From assembly GCF_000092045.1 (NCBI RefSeq), contig NC_007764.1, forward strand, positions 124,001-188,000: a DNA stretch of 64,000 nucleotides. The letters run 5' to 3'. Under the pieces are notes generated by a model that worked only from the letters and a program-made list of their open reading frames with translations, was not told the origin of the DNA and searched no databases. A program made the position numbers and the translations under genes. Position 1 is the stretch's first letter; each line of letters opens with the position of its first letter. Below are positions 25,105 through 33,095 of this stretch, piece by piece. Source of the stretch: Rhizobium etli CFN 42. GTDB lineage: Bacteria > Pseudomonadota > Alphaproteobacteria > Rhizobiales > Rhizobiaceae.

Positions 25105-27203
25105 TGGACAAGGAACTCGAAAAGCTCTCCCGCCTCACCCCGCCCGCCATCGATCCGCAGGCGCGGGCGCGCGCCCTTGCGGCGGCGATGCAGGCCTTCG
25201 ACAGCGCAGAAAATAATGCAGCGGCAGCCCAAGGAAATACCAAGGGCTGGCGTCCAAGCTCCATCATCGACTGGATATGGAGCCCTGCTGTGAATAAGAA
25301 ATTCCTCGCCGGTTCAGCCCTTGCGACGCTCATCGTCATTCCCGCCGCGGGTTATCTCACCCTCGAGCTGACCCGCAACCAACCAATTATCGACCAGGAG
25401 AAGATCGCCGGCACAGTTTCGAAAAATGGGGTGGCGAAACCGGCCGAACCTCGGCTTTCCGAAGCGCCGGCCGAAGAGAATCGGCCGGCTCAATCGTCTG
25501 CGGCTGATAGCGCTCAAATCATGCAGGACAAGGAGCCTCAGGCGGCAAAGTCCGCCGCGGAGTTGCGCGCTGAATTCGATGCAGGCGAAATCGCCGCTCT
25601 CAAGAGCAAGTCGGAGGATTCCGCGGCGGCTCTTGGCATGGCCAAACGTGCTGCGCCGGCCGCTCCTGGTGTGGTTGCTCAGGGCCAGCTGTTGGCTGAA
25701 CCGATGGCCGCCGTCGCCCCCTCCCCTGTCCCGCCGACGGATGGACGGGCCCAGCTCCAGCTCGATCCCAGCCGCGAGCGGTTTGCCAATGCCGCGGTAA
25801 ATCCGATCAAAAGTGTCGCGGCCGATCCGGTTTCGACCTTCTCCGCCGATGTCGACAGCGCTTCCTATTCTTTTGTCCGCCGGTCGCTCACCGCCGGGGC
25901 GATGCCGGATCCGCAATCGGTTCGCGTCGAAGAGATGATCAATTATTTCCCCTATGACTGGCCGGGTCCCGAGAAGGCCGACCAGCCTTTCAAGGCGACC
26001 GTGACGGTGATGCCGACCCCGTGGAATCACGACACGCAACTGATGCACGTGGCGATCAAGGGTTATGACATCGCGCCGGCGACCGCGCCGCACGCCAATC
26101 TCGTTTTTCTGATCGACGTCTCGGGCTCGATGGACGAACCGGACAAGCTGCCGCTGCTGAAGAGCGCCTTCCGGCTGCTGGTCAACAAGCTGAAGGCGGA
26201 CGACACCGTGTCGATCGTCACTTATGCCGGCAATGCCGGCACGGTGCTCGAGCCGACGCGGGTGGCGGAGAAATCGAAGATCCTGTCGGCGATCGACAGG
26301 CTGGAGGCTGGAGGCTCGACCGGCGGCGCGGAGGGCATCGCGGCGGCGTACGATCTTGCCAAAAAGGCCTTCGTCAAGGACGGCGTCAACCGGGTGATGC
26401 TGGCGACGGACGGCGACTTCAATGTCGGCCCGTCGATCGACGAGGATCTGAAACGCATCATCGAGGAGAAACGCAAGGACGGCATCTTCCTGACCGTTCT
26501 CGGCTTCGGCCGCGGCAATCTCAACGATTCCCTGATGCAGACGCTCGCCCAGAACGGCAATGGCAGCGCCGCCTATATCGACACCCTGGCGGAAGCGCAG
26601 AAGACCTTGGTCGAAGAAGCCGGATCGACGCTGTTTCCGATTGCGAAGGACGTCAAGTTCCAGGTCGAGTTCAATCCGGAACGGATCGCCGAATACCGGC
26701 TGATCGGTTACGAGACGCGCGCCCTCAAACGCGAGGATTTCAACAATGACCGCGTCGATGCTGGCGATATCGGCTCCGGCCACAGTGTCACGGCGATTTA
26801 CGAGATCACGCCCACGGGAAGTCCCGCGATGATGAATGACGAACTGCGTTACGGCGCCGCCGATGAGGCACCGGCCGAGACATCGGACGGTACGCATCAG
26901 GGTGAGCTTGCCTTCGTCAAGATGCGTTACAAGCGGCCGGGCGAGGACAAGAGCGCCCTGATTACAGCGCCGGTCGGTGACGGCAACGCGGTCGCCACCA
27001 TCGACGCCGCGCCTGAAGATGTTCGCTTCTCGGTGGCCGTCGCCGCCTTCGGCCAGAAATTGAGCCGCACCAGCGCCCTCGATGACTATCCCTATCAGGC
27101 GATTGCCGATCTCGCTGCGGCATCGCGGGGGGTGGATCCTTTCGGCTACAGAGCGGATTTCCTCGGCCTCGTTCGTTTGGCTGACGGCCTCAGCCAGCAA
27201 TAG
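25101..27203 (+). CDS. Membrane-anchored VWA domain protein (YfbK-like)
   Basis: 700 residues. A short cytoplasmic N terminus (residues about 1-65, LEKLSRLTPPAIDPQARARALAAAM) precedes one membrane segment (about 68-90, FLAGSALATLIVIPAAGYL). Next is a long Ala/Pro/Glu-rich linker, then the VWA-associated N-terminal domain (FSADVDSASYSFVRRSL, VRVEEMINYFPYDWP). The VWA domain carries MIDAS DVSGSMD (about 337-343) and the supporting TDGDFNVG. A C-terminal DUF3520-like domain follows (AVAAFGQKLSRT, GYRADFLGLVRLA). The family's role is unclear. The coupling to an ECF sigma factor and the N-terminal cytoplasmic segment suggest that the protein holds or senses for the sigma factor (inference). ATG 25101 lies within the upstream gene's end. 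Confidence 0.88.
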   Translation: MMDKELEKLSRLTPPAIDPQARARALAAAMQAFDSAENNAAAAQGNTKGWRPSSIIDWIWSPAVNKKFLAGSALATLIVIPAAGYLTLELTRNQPIIDQEKIAGTVSKNGVAKPAEPRLSEAPAEENRPAQSSAADSAQIMQDKEPQAAKSAAELRAEFDAGEIAALKSKSEDSAAALGMAKRAAPAAPGVVAQGQLLAEPMAAVAPSPVPPTDGRAQLQLDPSRERFANAAVNPIKSVAADPVSTFSADVDSASYSFVRRSLTAGAMPDPQSVRVEEMINYFPYDWPGPEKADQPFKATVTVMPTPWNHDTQLMHVAIKGYDIAPATAPHANLVFLIDVSGSMDEPDKLPLLKSAFRLLVNKLKADDTVSIVTYAGNAGTVLEPTRVAEKSKILSAIDRLEAGGSTGGAEGIAAAYDLAKKAFVKDGVNRVMLATDGDFNVGPSIDEDLKRIIEEKRKDGIFLTVLGFGRGNLNDSLMQTLAQNGNGSAAYIDTLAEAQKTLVEEAGSTLFPIAKDVKFQVEFNPERIAEYRLIGYETRALKREDFNNDRVDAGDIGSGHSVTAIYEITPTGSPAMMNDELRYGAADEAPAETSDGTHQGELAFVKMRYKRPGEDKSALITAPVGDGNAVATIDAAPEDVRFSVAVAAFGQKLSRTSALDDYPYQAIADLAAASRGVDPFGYRADFLGLVRLADGLSQQ

Positions 27204-27287
27204 GGAAGAAGCGCCCGTGCTTCTAGTAAGAGGCAGGCCTGAAAAGGCGGCCTTAGGCTTGCGGGCAAACCACTGCAAAACCCGCGA

Positions 27288-27405
27288 CGTCATCCTCGGC
27301 CTTGTGCCGAGGATCTACGCCGTCCCAATTAAGTCGCTGAAAATAAATGTTTTCCCCTCTAGAAATTATTGTGGTCAGATGCTCGGCACAAGGCCGAGCA
27401 TGACG
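27288..27405. repeat. Composite intergenic inverted repeat (RIME-like)
   Basis: Two 29-base units face each other. The left unit (27288-27316) starts CGTCATCCTCGG and has the inner stem CCTCGGC-CTTGT-GCCGAGG. The right unit (27377-27405) is its reverse complement except for the compensating C/G pair, GCTCGGC-ACAAG-GCCGAGC. Each unit is itself a hairpin, and the 60-base spacer is AT-rich. It lies between convergent genes (ends 27203 and 27455), so it can also act as a two-way terminator. It resembles the RIME-type intergenic mosaic elements of rhizobia; exact family membership was not checked. Confidence 0.75.
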
Positions 27406-27454
27406 GAGGAGAGTTTGTCAACAAACCGAGGCCGTCTGAGAGGCGGCTCAGGGA

Positions 27455-28381
27455 TTATCCCAGTCTTGAGCCGTTGGCGGTGAGATAGACGGCGTAAAGC
27501 GACGTGGTTGCGGTGATGAAGAGGCGGTTCAGCTTCTCTCCTCCGAACGCGACATTGGAGACCATTTCGGGAATATGGATCTTGCCGATCAGCGTGCCAT
27601 CGGGATCATAGCAGTGCACACCGTCGCCGGCGCTCGTCCAGATCCTTCCCTTCCGATCGACGCGGAAACCATCGAAAAAGCCCGCGGTGCATTCGGCAAA
27701 AATGCCGAGGTCGCTCAGCTTGCCATCGCCGGACACGGCGAGCTTTCTGATATGGCGCGGACCGCCCGATAGGTGCGTCCCGCCGGTGTCGGCGACATAG
27801 AGCGTCGTTTCGTCAGGCGAGAAGGCGAGCCCGTTCGGCTTGACGAAATCCGAAGTCATTTGGTCGGTGGCACCCGTTGCCGGATCGTGCCGGTAGACAT
27901 GGCATCCGCCGATTTCCTCCTCGCCATAATCGCCCTCATAGTCGTGGAGGATGCCGTAGCTCGGGTCGGTGAACCAGACGGTGCCGTCCGATTTGACGGT
28001 GACGTCGTTCGGCGAATTGAGCCGTTTGCCGGCCACCCGATCGGCCAGAATGCTGACCTTGCCGTTGAACTCGGTGCGGGTGATGCGGCGCGTCAGGTGT
28101 TCGCAAGTGATAAGCCGCCCCTGATTATCGACGGTGTTGCCGTTCGAGTTGTTGCTGGGCGAGCGGAATACCGAGGTCTGGCCGCTGGTATCGTCATAGC
28201 GCATCATGCGATTGTTGGGGATATCCGAGAAGACCAGATAGCGCCCGGCGGCAAACCAGGCCGGTCCCTCCAGCCAGCGGCCGCCCGTCCAAAGCCGCTC
28301 GACGCGGGCATGGCCGACGAAGCAGTTCTCAAAGCGCGGGTCGAGAACCTCGAACCCCGTACCCTCGATTTCCCCGAACAT
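27455..28381 (-). CDS. SMP-30/gluconolactonase family lactonase
   Basis: 308 residues of the SMP-30/LRE six-bladed propeller family. The metal-site and blade motifs are GPAWFAAGRYLVFSDIPNNRM, RLNSPNDVTVKSDGTVWFTDPSYG, KPNGLAFSPDETTLYVADTG and DGFRVDRKGRIWTSAGDGV, which supply the Glu/Asn/Asp ligands of a divalent metal. The family opens aldonolactones to aldonic acids. No signal peptide is seen, so it is cytoplasmic. ATG 28381 is chosen for a very strong GAGGAGGAGG ten bases upstream; a longer frame to 28471 would cross the operator at 28402. It is divergent from the LacI gene and shares its operators, so it supplies the acid for the sugar-acid pathway downstream. Confidence 0.88.
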   Translation of the reverse strand: MFGEIEGTGFEVLDPRFENCFVGHARVERLWTGGRWLEGPAWFAAGRYLVFSDIPNNRMMRYDDTSGQTSVFRSPSNNSNGNTVDNQGRLITCEHLTRRITRTEFNGKVSILADRVAGKRLNSPNDVTVKSDGTVWFTDPSYGILHDYEGDYGEEEIGGCHVYRHDPATGATDQMTSDFVKPNGLAFSPDETTLYVADTGGTHLSGGPRHIRKLAVSGDGKLSDLGIFAECTAGFFDGFRVDRKGRIWTSAGDGVHCYDPDGTLIGKIHIPEMVSNVAFGGEKLNRLFITATTSLYAVYLTANGSRLG

Positions 28382-28401
28382 GATGCCTCCTCCTCTCAAT
28401 T

Positions 28402-28415
28402 TGTTATCGATATCA
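28402..28415. promoter_or_regulatory. LacI-type operator, TGTTATCGATATCA
   Basis: This differs at one of 14 positions from the palindrome TGTTATCGATAACA, found perfectly at 31661 and 34032. It lies 21-34 bases upstream of the lactonase start codon, in the divergent promoter shared with the LacI regulator. Confidence 0.7.
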
Positions 28416-28496
28416 TCCTGCCCTGTTTCGCGGCCTTCGTATAGAGATCGATGGACTGTGGAACGCTGCACTCCCGCAATAATATCGATTGTGCGA

Positions 28497-28510
28497 TGAT
28501 AGCGATAACT
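28497..28510. promoter_or_regulatory. Weaker second copy of the LacI-type operator
   Basis: TGATAGCGATAACT matches the TGTTATCGATAACA consensus at 11 of 14 positions and lies 52-65 bases before the LacI gene. It could be an autoregulatory site. The degenerate half makes it tentative. Confidence 0.4.
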
Positions 28511-28561
28511 TTATTCTATCGTGCGTTGCCAACTCGGAAGCTGTTTTAAGGGCGGAGACCA

Positions 28562-29632
28562 GTGAAAAACGAGGATGAGCCAAAAGACAAGCGTCTCAAG
28601 GGAGGAGACGCCCAAAAGCTGACGATGGCCGAGGTCGCCAAATATGTCGGCGTATCGGCCATGACCGTTTCGCGCGCCTTTCGCCAGGATGCGAGCGTTT
28701 CCGAAGAGACGCGCAAGCGCATCATGGAAGCGGTCGATGCGCTCGGCTATGTGCTCGACCTTTCGGCCGGCAGCCTCTCGTCGCGGCGCAGCGGCTTCAT
28801 CGCCGCGCTCGTACCTTCCATCAACAATTCGAATTTCTCCGACACTGCCCGCGGCATCACGGATGCGCTTGAGAATACCGGCCTCCAGCTTCTTCTTGGC
28901 TATACCGACTATGCCGCGGAGAAAGAGGAAAAGCTGATCGAGGCCATGCTTCGCCGGCGCCCCGAAGGCATCATCCTGACGGGCGGTTCGCACACCGAGC
29001 GCGCGCGGCGCATGCTTGATAAGGCCGGCATTCCGGTGGTTGAAACCTGGGAAATTCCGGAAGAACCGATCAATCACGTTGTCGGCTTTTCCAACAGCGA
29101 GGCGATGTCGCTGCTGGTGCGGACGCTTGCCAGCCAGGGCTATCGCAGATTCGGTTATATCGGTGGTACGACGGCGCGCGATACGCGCGGCAGCCAGCGG
29201 CGAAGCGGTTTCCTGAAGACTGTCGAAGAACTGGGTCTCGGACCGGGCCGGGCGATTTCCTTCGGCGTGCCGCCGATCACCATGGAACAGGGCGGCCAGG
29301 CGATCGTCAGTCTGCTGGAGCGCTGGCCTGACACGGAAGTCGTTCTCTGCGTTTCCGACCTGTCCGCCTTCGGCGCGATCATGGAGTGCAAGCGCAGGGG
29401 GATGCGCGTGCCTGAAGATATCGCCATTGCCGGTTTCGGCGATTACGAGATCTCGTCGATCTGTCATCCCAGCATCACGACGATCAATGTCGACTGTTAC
29501 GGCATCGGCCGCCAGGCCGCCGTCCGCCTGCTGGATGCCCTGCAGGCGGGCAGCGAGGCGAGCGGCGACGAGATCACATTGATCAGCTACAAGGTCGTCC
29601 TGCGCGAAAGCACGGATCGCAGCGCCCGATAG
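28562..29632 (+). CDS. LacI family transcriptional regulator of sugar-acid genes (GntR/IdnR-like)
   Basis: 356 residues. After a charged 20-residue extension comes the LacI HTH and hinge helix (MAEVAKYVGVSAMTVSRAF, residues about 22-45, then RIMEAVDALGYVLD). A periplasmic-binding-fold effector domain follows (SGFIAALVPSINNSNFSDTARGITDALE, GYRRFGYIGGTTARDTRG, DIAIAGFGDYEISS). LacI-family HTHs bind short palindromes with a central CG, which matches the TGTTATCGATAACA copies in front of every transcription unit of this cluster; E. coli GntR sites are of similar build. GTG 28562 is used, preceded by GGGCGGAGA. It is divergent from the lactonase and convergent with idnD. The inducer is presumably a sugar acid or its phosphate. 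Confidence 0.9.
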   Translation: MKNEDEPKDKRLKGGDAQKLTMAEVAKYVGVSAMTVSRAFRQDASVSEETRKRIMEAVDALGYVLDLSAGSLSSRRSGFIAALVPSINNSNFSDTARGITDALENTGLQLLLGYTDYAAEKEEKLIEAMLRRRPEGIILTGGSHTERARRMLDKAGIPVVETWEIPEEPINHVVGFSNSEAMSLLVRTLASQGYRRFGYIGGTTARDTRGSQRRSGFLKTVEELGLGPGRAISFGVPPITMEQGGQAIVSLLERWPDTEVVLCVSDLSAFGAIMECKRRGMRVPEDIAIAGFGDYEISSICHPSITTINVDCYGIGRQAAVRLLDALQAGSEASGDEITLISYKVVLRESTDRSAR

Positions 29633-29643
29633 TCTGGACCTTG

Positions 29644-30675
29644 TCAGAAGGCGATCTGCACTTTCATTGACTTGCTGCGGTCGCTCGCCAGTTCGAAGGC
29701 GGCGACAGCCTCTTCGATGGCAAAAACACCTGTGAGCAGCGGTTTCAGATTAACGCGGCGCGCATTGATCAGTTCGACGGCGAGCGCAAATTCCTCGTGA
29801 AAGCGGAATGTTCCGCGCATCTCGATTTCCTTGGCGACGATCATGTTCTGCGGGATGGAGACATCGCCGCCAAGGCCGAGTTGCACGAGGACGGCACGAG
29901 GTTTCAGCGCCTCCAGACCGGCGCGCACCGCCCGCTCATTGCCCGAGGCTTCGAACATGATGTCGAAATATCCCTTGTCGGCGCCGTAGGCGGCAAGGTC
30001 GGCGGCATGCGTGGCAACATTGATCGTTCGATCCGCGCCGCTGGTGCGGGCAATCGCCAGAACGCTGTCGGTCACATCGGTCGCGACAATTTCGCGGGCG
30101 CCAAGAACGCGCGCCGCAACGATCGCCAGCATGCCGATCGGGCCGCAGCCGGTGACGAGAACCCGTTTGCCGAGCAGCGATCCGGCGCGGCTAGCGGCAT
30201 GCAGCGTCACGGCAAAAGGTTCGGCGAAGGCCGCTTCGTGAATGGAGATGCCGTCGGCAACCTTGTGGCATTGCCAGCGCTCCGCCACCAGCCGCTGGCG
30301 AAAGCCGCCCTGAATATGCGGCATCGGCATGGCGCTGCCATAAAACCGCATGTTGAGGCAGTGGTTCTGCTGTCCCTTCAGGCAATATTGGCAATGATTG
30401 CACGGCCGGCTCGGGGACACCGCAACGCGGTCGCCGACGGTTAGGTCGCTCACACCGGCGCCGAGCGCCTGGACCGTGCCGGCGATTTCGTGGCCGAGAA
30501 TCATCGGCTCGCGCAGGCGAACGGTGCCGAAGCCGCCATGATTGTAATAATGCAGGTCGGAGCCGCAAATCCCGCCGGCTTCGATGGCGATCTCCACCTG
30601 CCCCTCTCCCGCGACCTCCGGCTCGCGCTCTTCAATCCTGAGATCCTTGGCGGCATGAATGACGATGGCTTTCAT
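29644..30675 (-). CDS. idnD: L-idonate 5-dehydrogenase (zinc alcohol dehydrogenase family)
   Basis: 343 residues, the length of E. coli IdnD. Zinc ligands are Cys37 in GGICGSDLHYYNHGGFGTV and His62 in ILGHEIAGTV. Structural-zinc cysteines are in PCNHCQYCLKGQQNHCLNM, and the NAD loop is TGCGPIGMLA. GGICGSDLHYY and the following G-F-G pattern are the IdnD subfamily signature as I recall it. The reaction is L-idonate to 5-ketogluconate. The idnO and gluconokinase genes nearby complete the route and support the call. ATG 30675 follows GAGGATCCCGAT; the longer frame runs into the upstream gene. It lies ten bases behind the 2-hydroxyacid dehydrogenase gene and forms one operon with it. Confidence 0.87.
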   Translation of the reverse strand: MKAIVIHAAKDLRIEEREPEVAGEGQVEIAIEAGGICGSDLHYYNHGGFGTVRLREPMILGHEIAGTVQALGAGVSDLTVGDRVAVSPSRPCNHCQYCLKGQQNHCLNMRFYGSAMPMPHIQGGFRQRLVAERWQCHKVADGISIHEAAFAEPFAVTLHAASRAGSLLGKRVLVTGCGPIGMLAIVAARVLGAREIVATDVTDSVLAIARTSGADRTINVATHAADLAAYGADKGYFDIMFEASGNERAVRAGLEALKPRAVLVQLGLGGDVSIPQNMIVAKEIEMRGTFRFHEEFALAVELINARRVNLKPLLTGVFAIEEAVAAFELASDRSKSMKVQIAF

Positions 30676-30685
30676 ATCGGGATCC

Positions 30686-31627
30686 TCACACGACGGGAGT
30701 TGGCAGCGCCTGACCGGCAAAATGTGCAGCGAGATTGTCTCGCACCAACTGACCCATGGCCTTGCGGGTCTCGATGGTGCCGGAGCCGTGGTGGGGCTGC
30801 AGCACCACATTTGGCAGCGTCAGGAAGCGCTCATCGATTTTCGGCTCGTTGAGGAAAACGTCAAGGCCTGCGGCCTGGATGGTGCGGTTCTGAAGCGCTG
30901 CGATCAGTGCCTCCTCGTCGACGGTCGTTCCGCGCGAAACGTTGATCAGCATGCCTTCCGGACCGAGCGCTTCAAGCACCTCGGCGTTGATGATCTTCAT
31001 GGTCGCGGCCCCTCCGGGAACGATGACGATCAGAAAGTCGGCCCAATTGGCAAGCGCGACCAGATTGGCTTCATAACCATGGGCGACATCCTGGTCCCTA
31101 TTGCGGGCGAAATAAGAGATGTCGCAGCCGAAAGCGGCAGCCCGCTTGGCGATCGCCTTGCCGATCCGCCCCATGCCGACGATCCCAACCTTCTTGCCCG
31201 AAACCCGCCTCACCAGCGGCATGGGAATCTTGCCCCACTGGCCGGTGCGGACGAATACGTCGGCCTGCGGAATCTGCCGTGCCGTGGAAAGCAGCAGTCC
31301 GATGGCGATATCGGCGACGTCTTCGGTCAGCACGTCAGGGGTGTTCGTCACGCGAATGCCGTTGGCGCGGGCATAGGAGAGGTCGATGGCGTCGGTGCCG
31401 ACGCCGTAACAAGAAACGATTTCCAGCTTCGGCAATTGCTTCATCAGCTCGGCGGAGGCGCCGAGTTCGCCGCGCGTCGCGATGGCGCGGATATTGCTGC
31501 CGACTTTCGAAATCAATTCCTGACGATCCGCGGCTTCCCACAGGCGGTGGACGCGGTAGGTCGCCTCCAGATCGACCATGTCCCACTCCGGATAGGCCCC
31601 GGCCATCAAGATTTCTACGTCAGGCAT
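30686..31627 (-). CDS. D-isomer-specific 2-hydroxyacid dehydrogenase (GhrB-like)
   Basis: 313 residues. The NAD-binding domain shows GKKVGIVGMGRIGKAIAKRA. The catalytic triad appears as Arg in LINVSRGTTVDEEAL, Glu in FLNEPKIDERFL, and His in LQPHHGSGTIETR. This group reduces glyoxylate/hydroxypyruvate and 2-ketogluconate-type acids; within this cluster a 2-keto-sugar acid is the likely substrate (inference). ATG 31627 is preferred to ATG 31645 because GGATGGAGACGAA stands directly upstream, while the earlier ATG has no ribosome site. It is the promoter-proximal gene of the leftward operon that starts at the perfect operator palindrome 31659-31676, and idnD follows ten bases on. Confidence 0.87.
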   Translation of the reverse strand: MPDVEILMAGAYPEWDMVDLEATYRVHRLWEAADRQELISKVGSNIRAIATRGELGASAELMKQLPKLEIVSCYGVGTDAIDLSYARANGIRVTNTPDVLTEDVADIAIGLLLSTARQIPQADVFVRTGQWGKIPMPLVRRVSGKKVGIVGMGRIGKAIAKRAAAFGCDISYFARNRDQDVAHGYEANLVALANWADFLIVIVPGGAATMKIINAEVLEALGPEGMLINVSRGTTVDEEALIAALQNRTIQAAGLDVFLNEPKIDERFLTLPNVVLQPHHGSGTIETRKAMGQLVRDNLAAHFAGQALPTPVV

Positions 31628-31658
31628 TTCGTCTCCATCCCGCATTTTGGCTGTTGAT

Positions 31659-31676
31659 TATGTTATCGATAACATA
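31659..31676. promoter_or_regulatory. LacI-type operator, perfect 18-bp palindrome
   Basis: TATGTTATCGATAACATA is perfectly self-complementary. It sits between the divergent 2-hydroxyacid dehydrogenase (start 31627) and idnO (start 31763), where it can control both operons. The inner 16 bases recur exactly at 34031-34046. Confidence 0.88.
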
Positions 31677-31762
31677 TAATTCGGAAAAGCGATGTCAAGT
31701 GAGTTTCACCTGAAGTGGCGGTATAAGCCGTCATTCGCAGCGACACCGGAGGAGTGATTTGC

Positions 31763-32527
31763 ATGAAGAACCTGTTTGATCTGACCGGACGGCTTGCCCT
31801 GATCACCGGCTCGAGCCAGGGGATCGGCTACGCGCTCGCCGAGGGTCTGGCGCAGCATGGCGCGGAGGTCGTCATCAACGGCCGCACGCCCGAAAGCGTC
31901 AAACGAGCCGTCGAGAGCCTCAAGGCTCAAGGCCTTTCTGCCCATGCGGCCATCTTCGATGTGACCAGCAAGGATGCCGCCAAACAGGGCATCGATGCGA
32001 TCGAGGCCGATATCGGACCGCTCGACATCCTGATCAACAATGCCGGCATGCAGTTCCGTACGCCGCTGGAAGATTTTCCGGCGGACAAATGGGAGCTGCT
32101 GCTGACCACCAATATTTCGAGCGTGTTTTACGTCGGCCAGGCAGCCGCCAAAGCCATGATCGCCCGCGGCCAGGGCAAGATCATCAACATCGCCTCGGTG
32201 CAGAGCGAACTCGCGCGCCCCGGCATCGCCCCCTATACGGCGACCAAGGGCGCGGTGCGCAATCTGACGCGCGGCATGTGCGCCGACTGGGCCAAGCACG
32301 GCCTGCAGATCAATGCGATCGCGCCCGGTTATTTCAAGACGCCGCTCAACCAGGCGCTCGTCGACAATCCCGAATTTTCCTCATGGCTCGAGAAGCGGAC
32401 GCCGGCCGGACGCTGGGGCAATGTCGAGGAACTGGTCGGTGCCGCCGTTTTCCTCTCGGGCCGCGGCTCGTCTTTCATCAACGGCCACACGCTTTATGTC
32501 GATGGCGGCATCACGACCTGCCTCTGA
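31763..32527 (+). CDS. idnO: Gluconate 5-dehydrogenase / 5-ketogluconate reductase (SDR)
   Basis: 254 residues of the classical short-chain dehydrogenase family. It has the coenzyme loop TGSSQGIGYALAEGL, NNAGMQ, and the active-site Ser in IASVQSELARPGIAPYTATKGAV with Tyr-x-x-x-Lys (YTATK). It matches E. coli IdnO at several places recalled from that protein: SVQSELAR, TRGMCADWAKHGLQINAIAPGYFKT, KRTPAGRWG, FINGHTLYVDGG. It reduces 5-ketogluconate to D-gluconate. ATG 31763 is taken, with CGGAGGAG ten bases upstream; GTG 31754 overlaps that site. It is the first gene of a rightward operon, with the gluconokinase starting 13 bases after its stop. Confidence 0.92.
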   Translation: MKNLFDLTGRLALITGSSQGIGYALAEGLAQHGAEVVINGRTPESVKRAVESLKAQGLSAHAAIFDVTSKDAAKQGIDAIEADIGPLDILINNAGMQFRTPLEDFPADKWELLLTTNISSVFYVGQAAAKAMIARGQGKIINIASVQSELARPGIAPYTATKGAVRNLTRGMCADWAKHGLQINAIAPGYFKTPLNQALVDNPEFSSWLEKRTPAGRWGNVEELVGAAVFLSGRGSSFINGHTLYVDGGITTCL

Positions 32528-32540
32528 TAGAGACGCGACG

Positions 32541-33095
32541 ATGGGCTTCGAGCAAAAGATACCGCCTCTGGCAGTCATCGTCATGGGTGTCAGCGGCTGC
32601 GGCAAATCCTCGGTTGGAGAATGCGTCGCCACGCAAAACGGCATGCCGTTTCTGGAAGGCGACCAACTCCATCCGGCCGCCAATGTCGAGAAAATGGCTA
32701 AGGGCCTCCCGCTCACCGACGATGACCGCCTGCCTTGGCTCGACCGGATCGGCGAGGAAATAAGGGCCGCGCAAAAGGCGTCGCGCGGATTGGTGATTTC
32801 CTGTTCGGCGCTGAAGAGAAATTATCGGGACAGGCTGAGACAGGCGGCGGGCGGGCGCCTGGCGTTTGTTTTTCTCGAAGGATCGCGCGAGCTTCTGCTG
32901 TCGCGGATGCAGGCACGCCAGGGCCATTTCATGCCGGCCTCCCTGCTCGACAGCCAGCTGCAGACGCTGGAGCCGCCGACCGGCGAGCCCGGTGTCGTGA
33001 CGGTCGCAATCGATGGTGCTTTGGATGATATGGTGGCGCTGGCTTGTGAGGAGCTGAGAGGCGCGGCCATCAAGGGAGGGTTTCATGCAGGATGA
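32541..33095 (+). CDS. gntK: Gluconokinase
   Basis: 184 residues, normal for the GntK/IdnK family of P-loop kinases. Seen are Walker A GVSGCGKSS (residues 16-24), FLEGDQLHPAANVEKMAKGLPLTDDDRLPWL (the family signature region) and the lid region SCSALKRNYRDRLR. It phosphorylates D-gluconate to 6-phosphogluconate, which enters the Entner-Doudoroff route. ATG 32541 is the only reasonable start; the longer frame lies within idnO. Its 3' end overlaps the next gene by 11 bases (33085-33095), so they are coupled. E. coli has separate gntK and idnK paralogues; which of the two this equals cannot be decided from the sequence. Confidence 0.92.
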   Translation: MGFEQKIPPLAVIVMGVSGCGKSSVGECVATQNGMPFLEGDQLHPAANVEKMAKGLPLTDDDRLPWLDRIGEEIRAAQKASRGLVISCSALKRNYRDRLRQAAGGRLAFVFLEGSRELLLSRMQARQGHFMPASLLDSQLQTLEPPTGEPGVVTVAIDGALDDMVALACEELRGAAIKGGFHAG

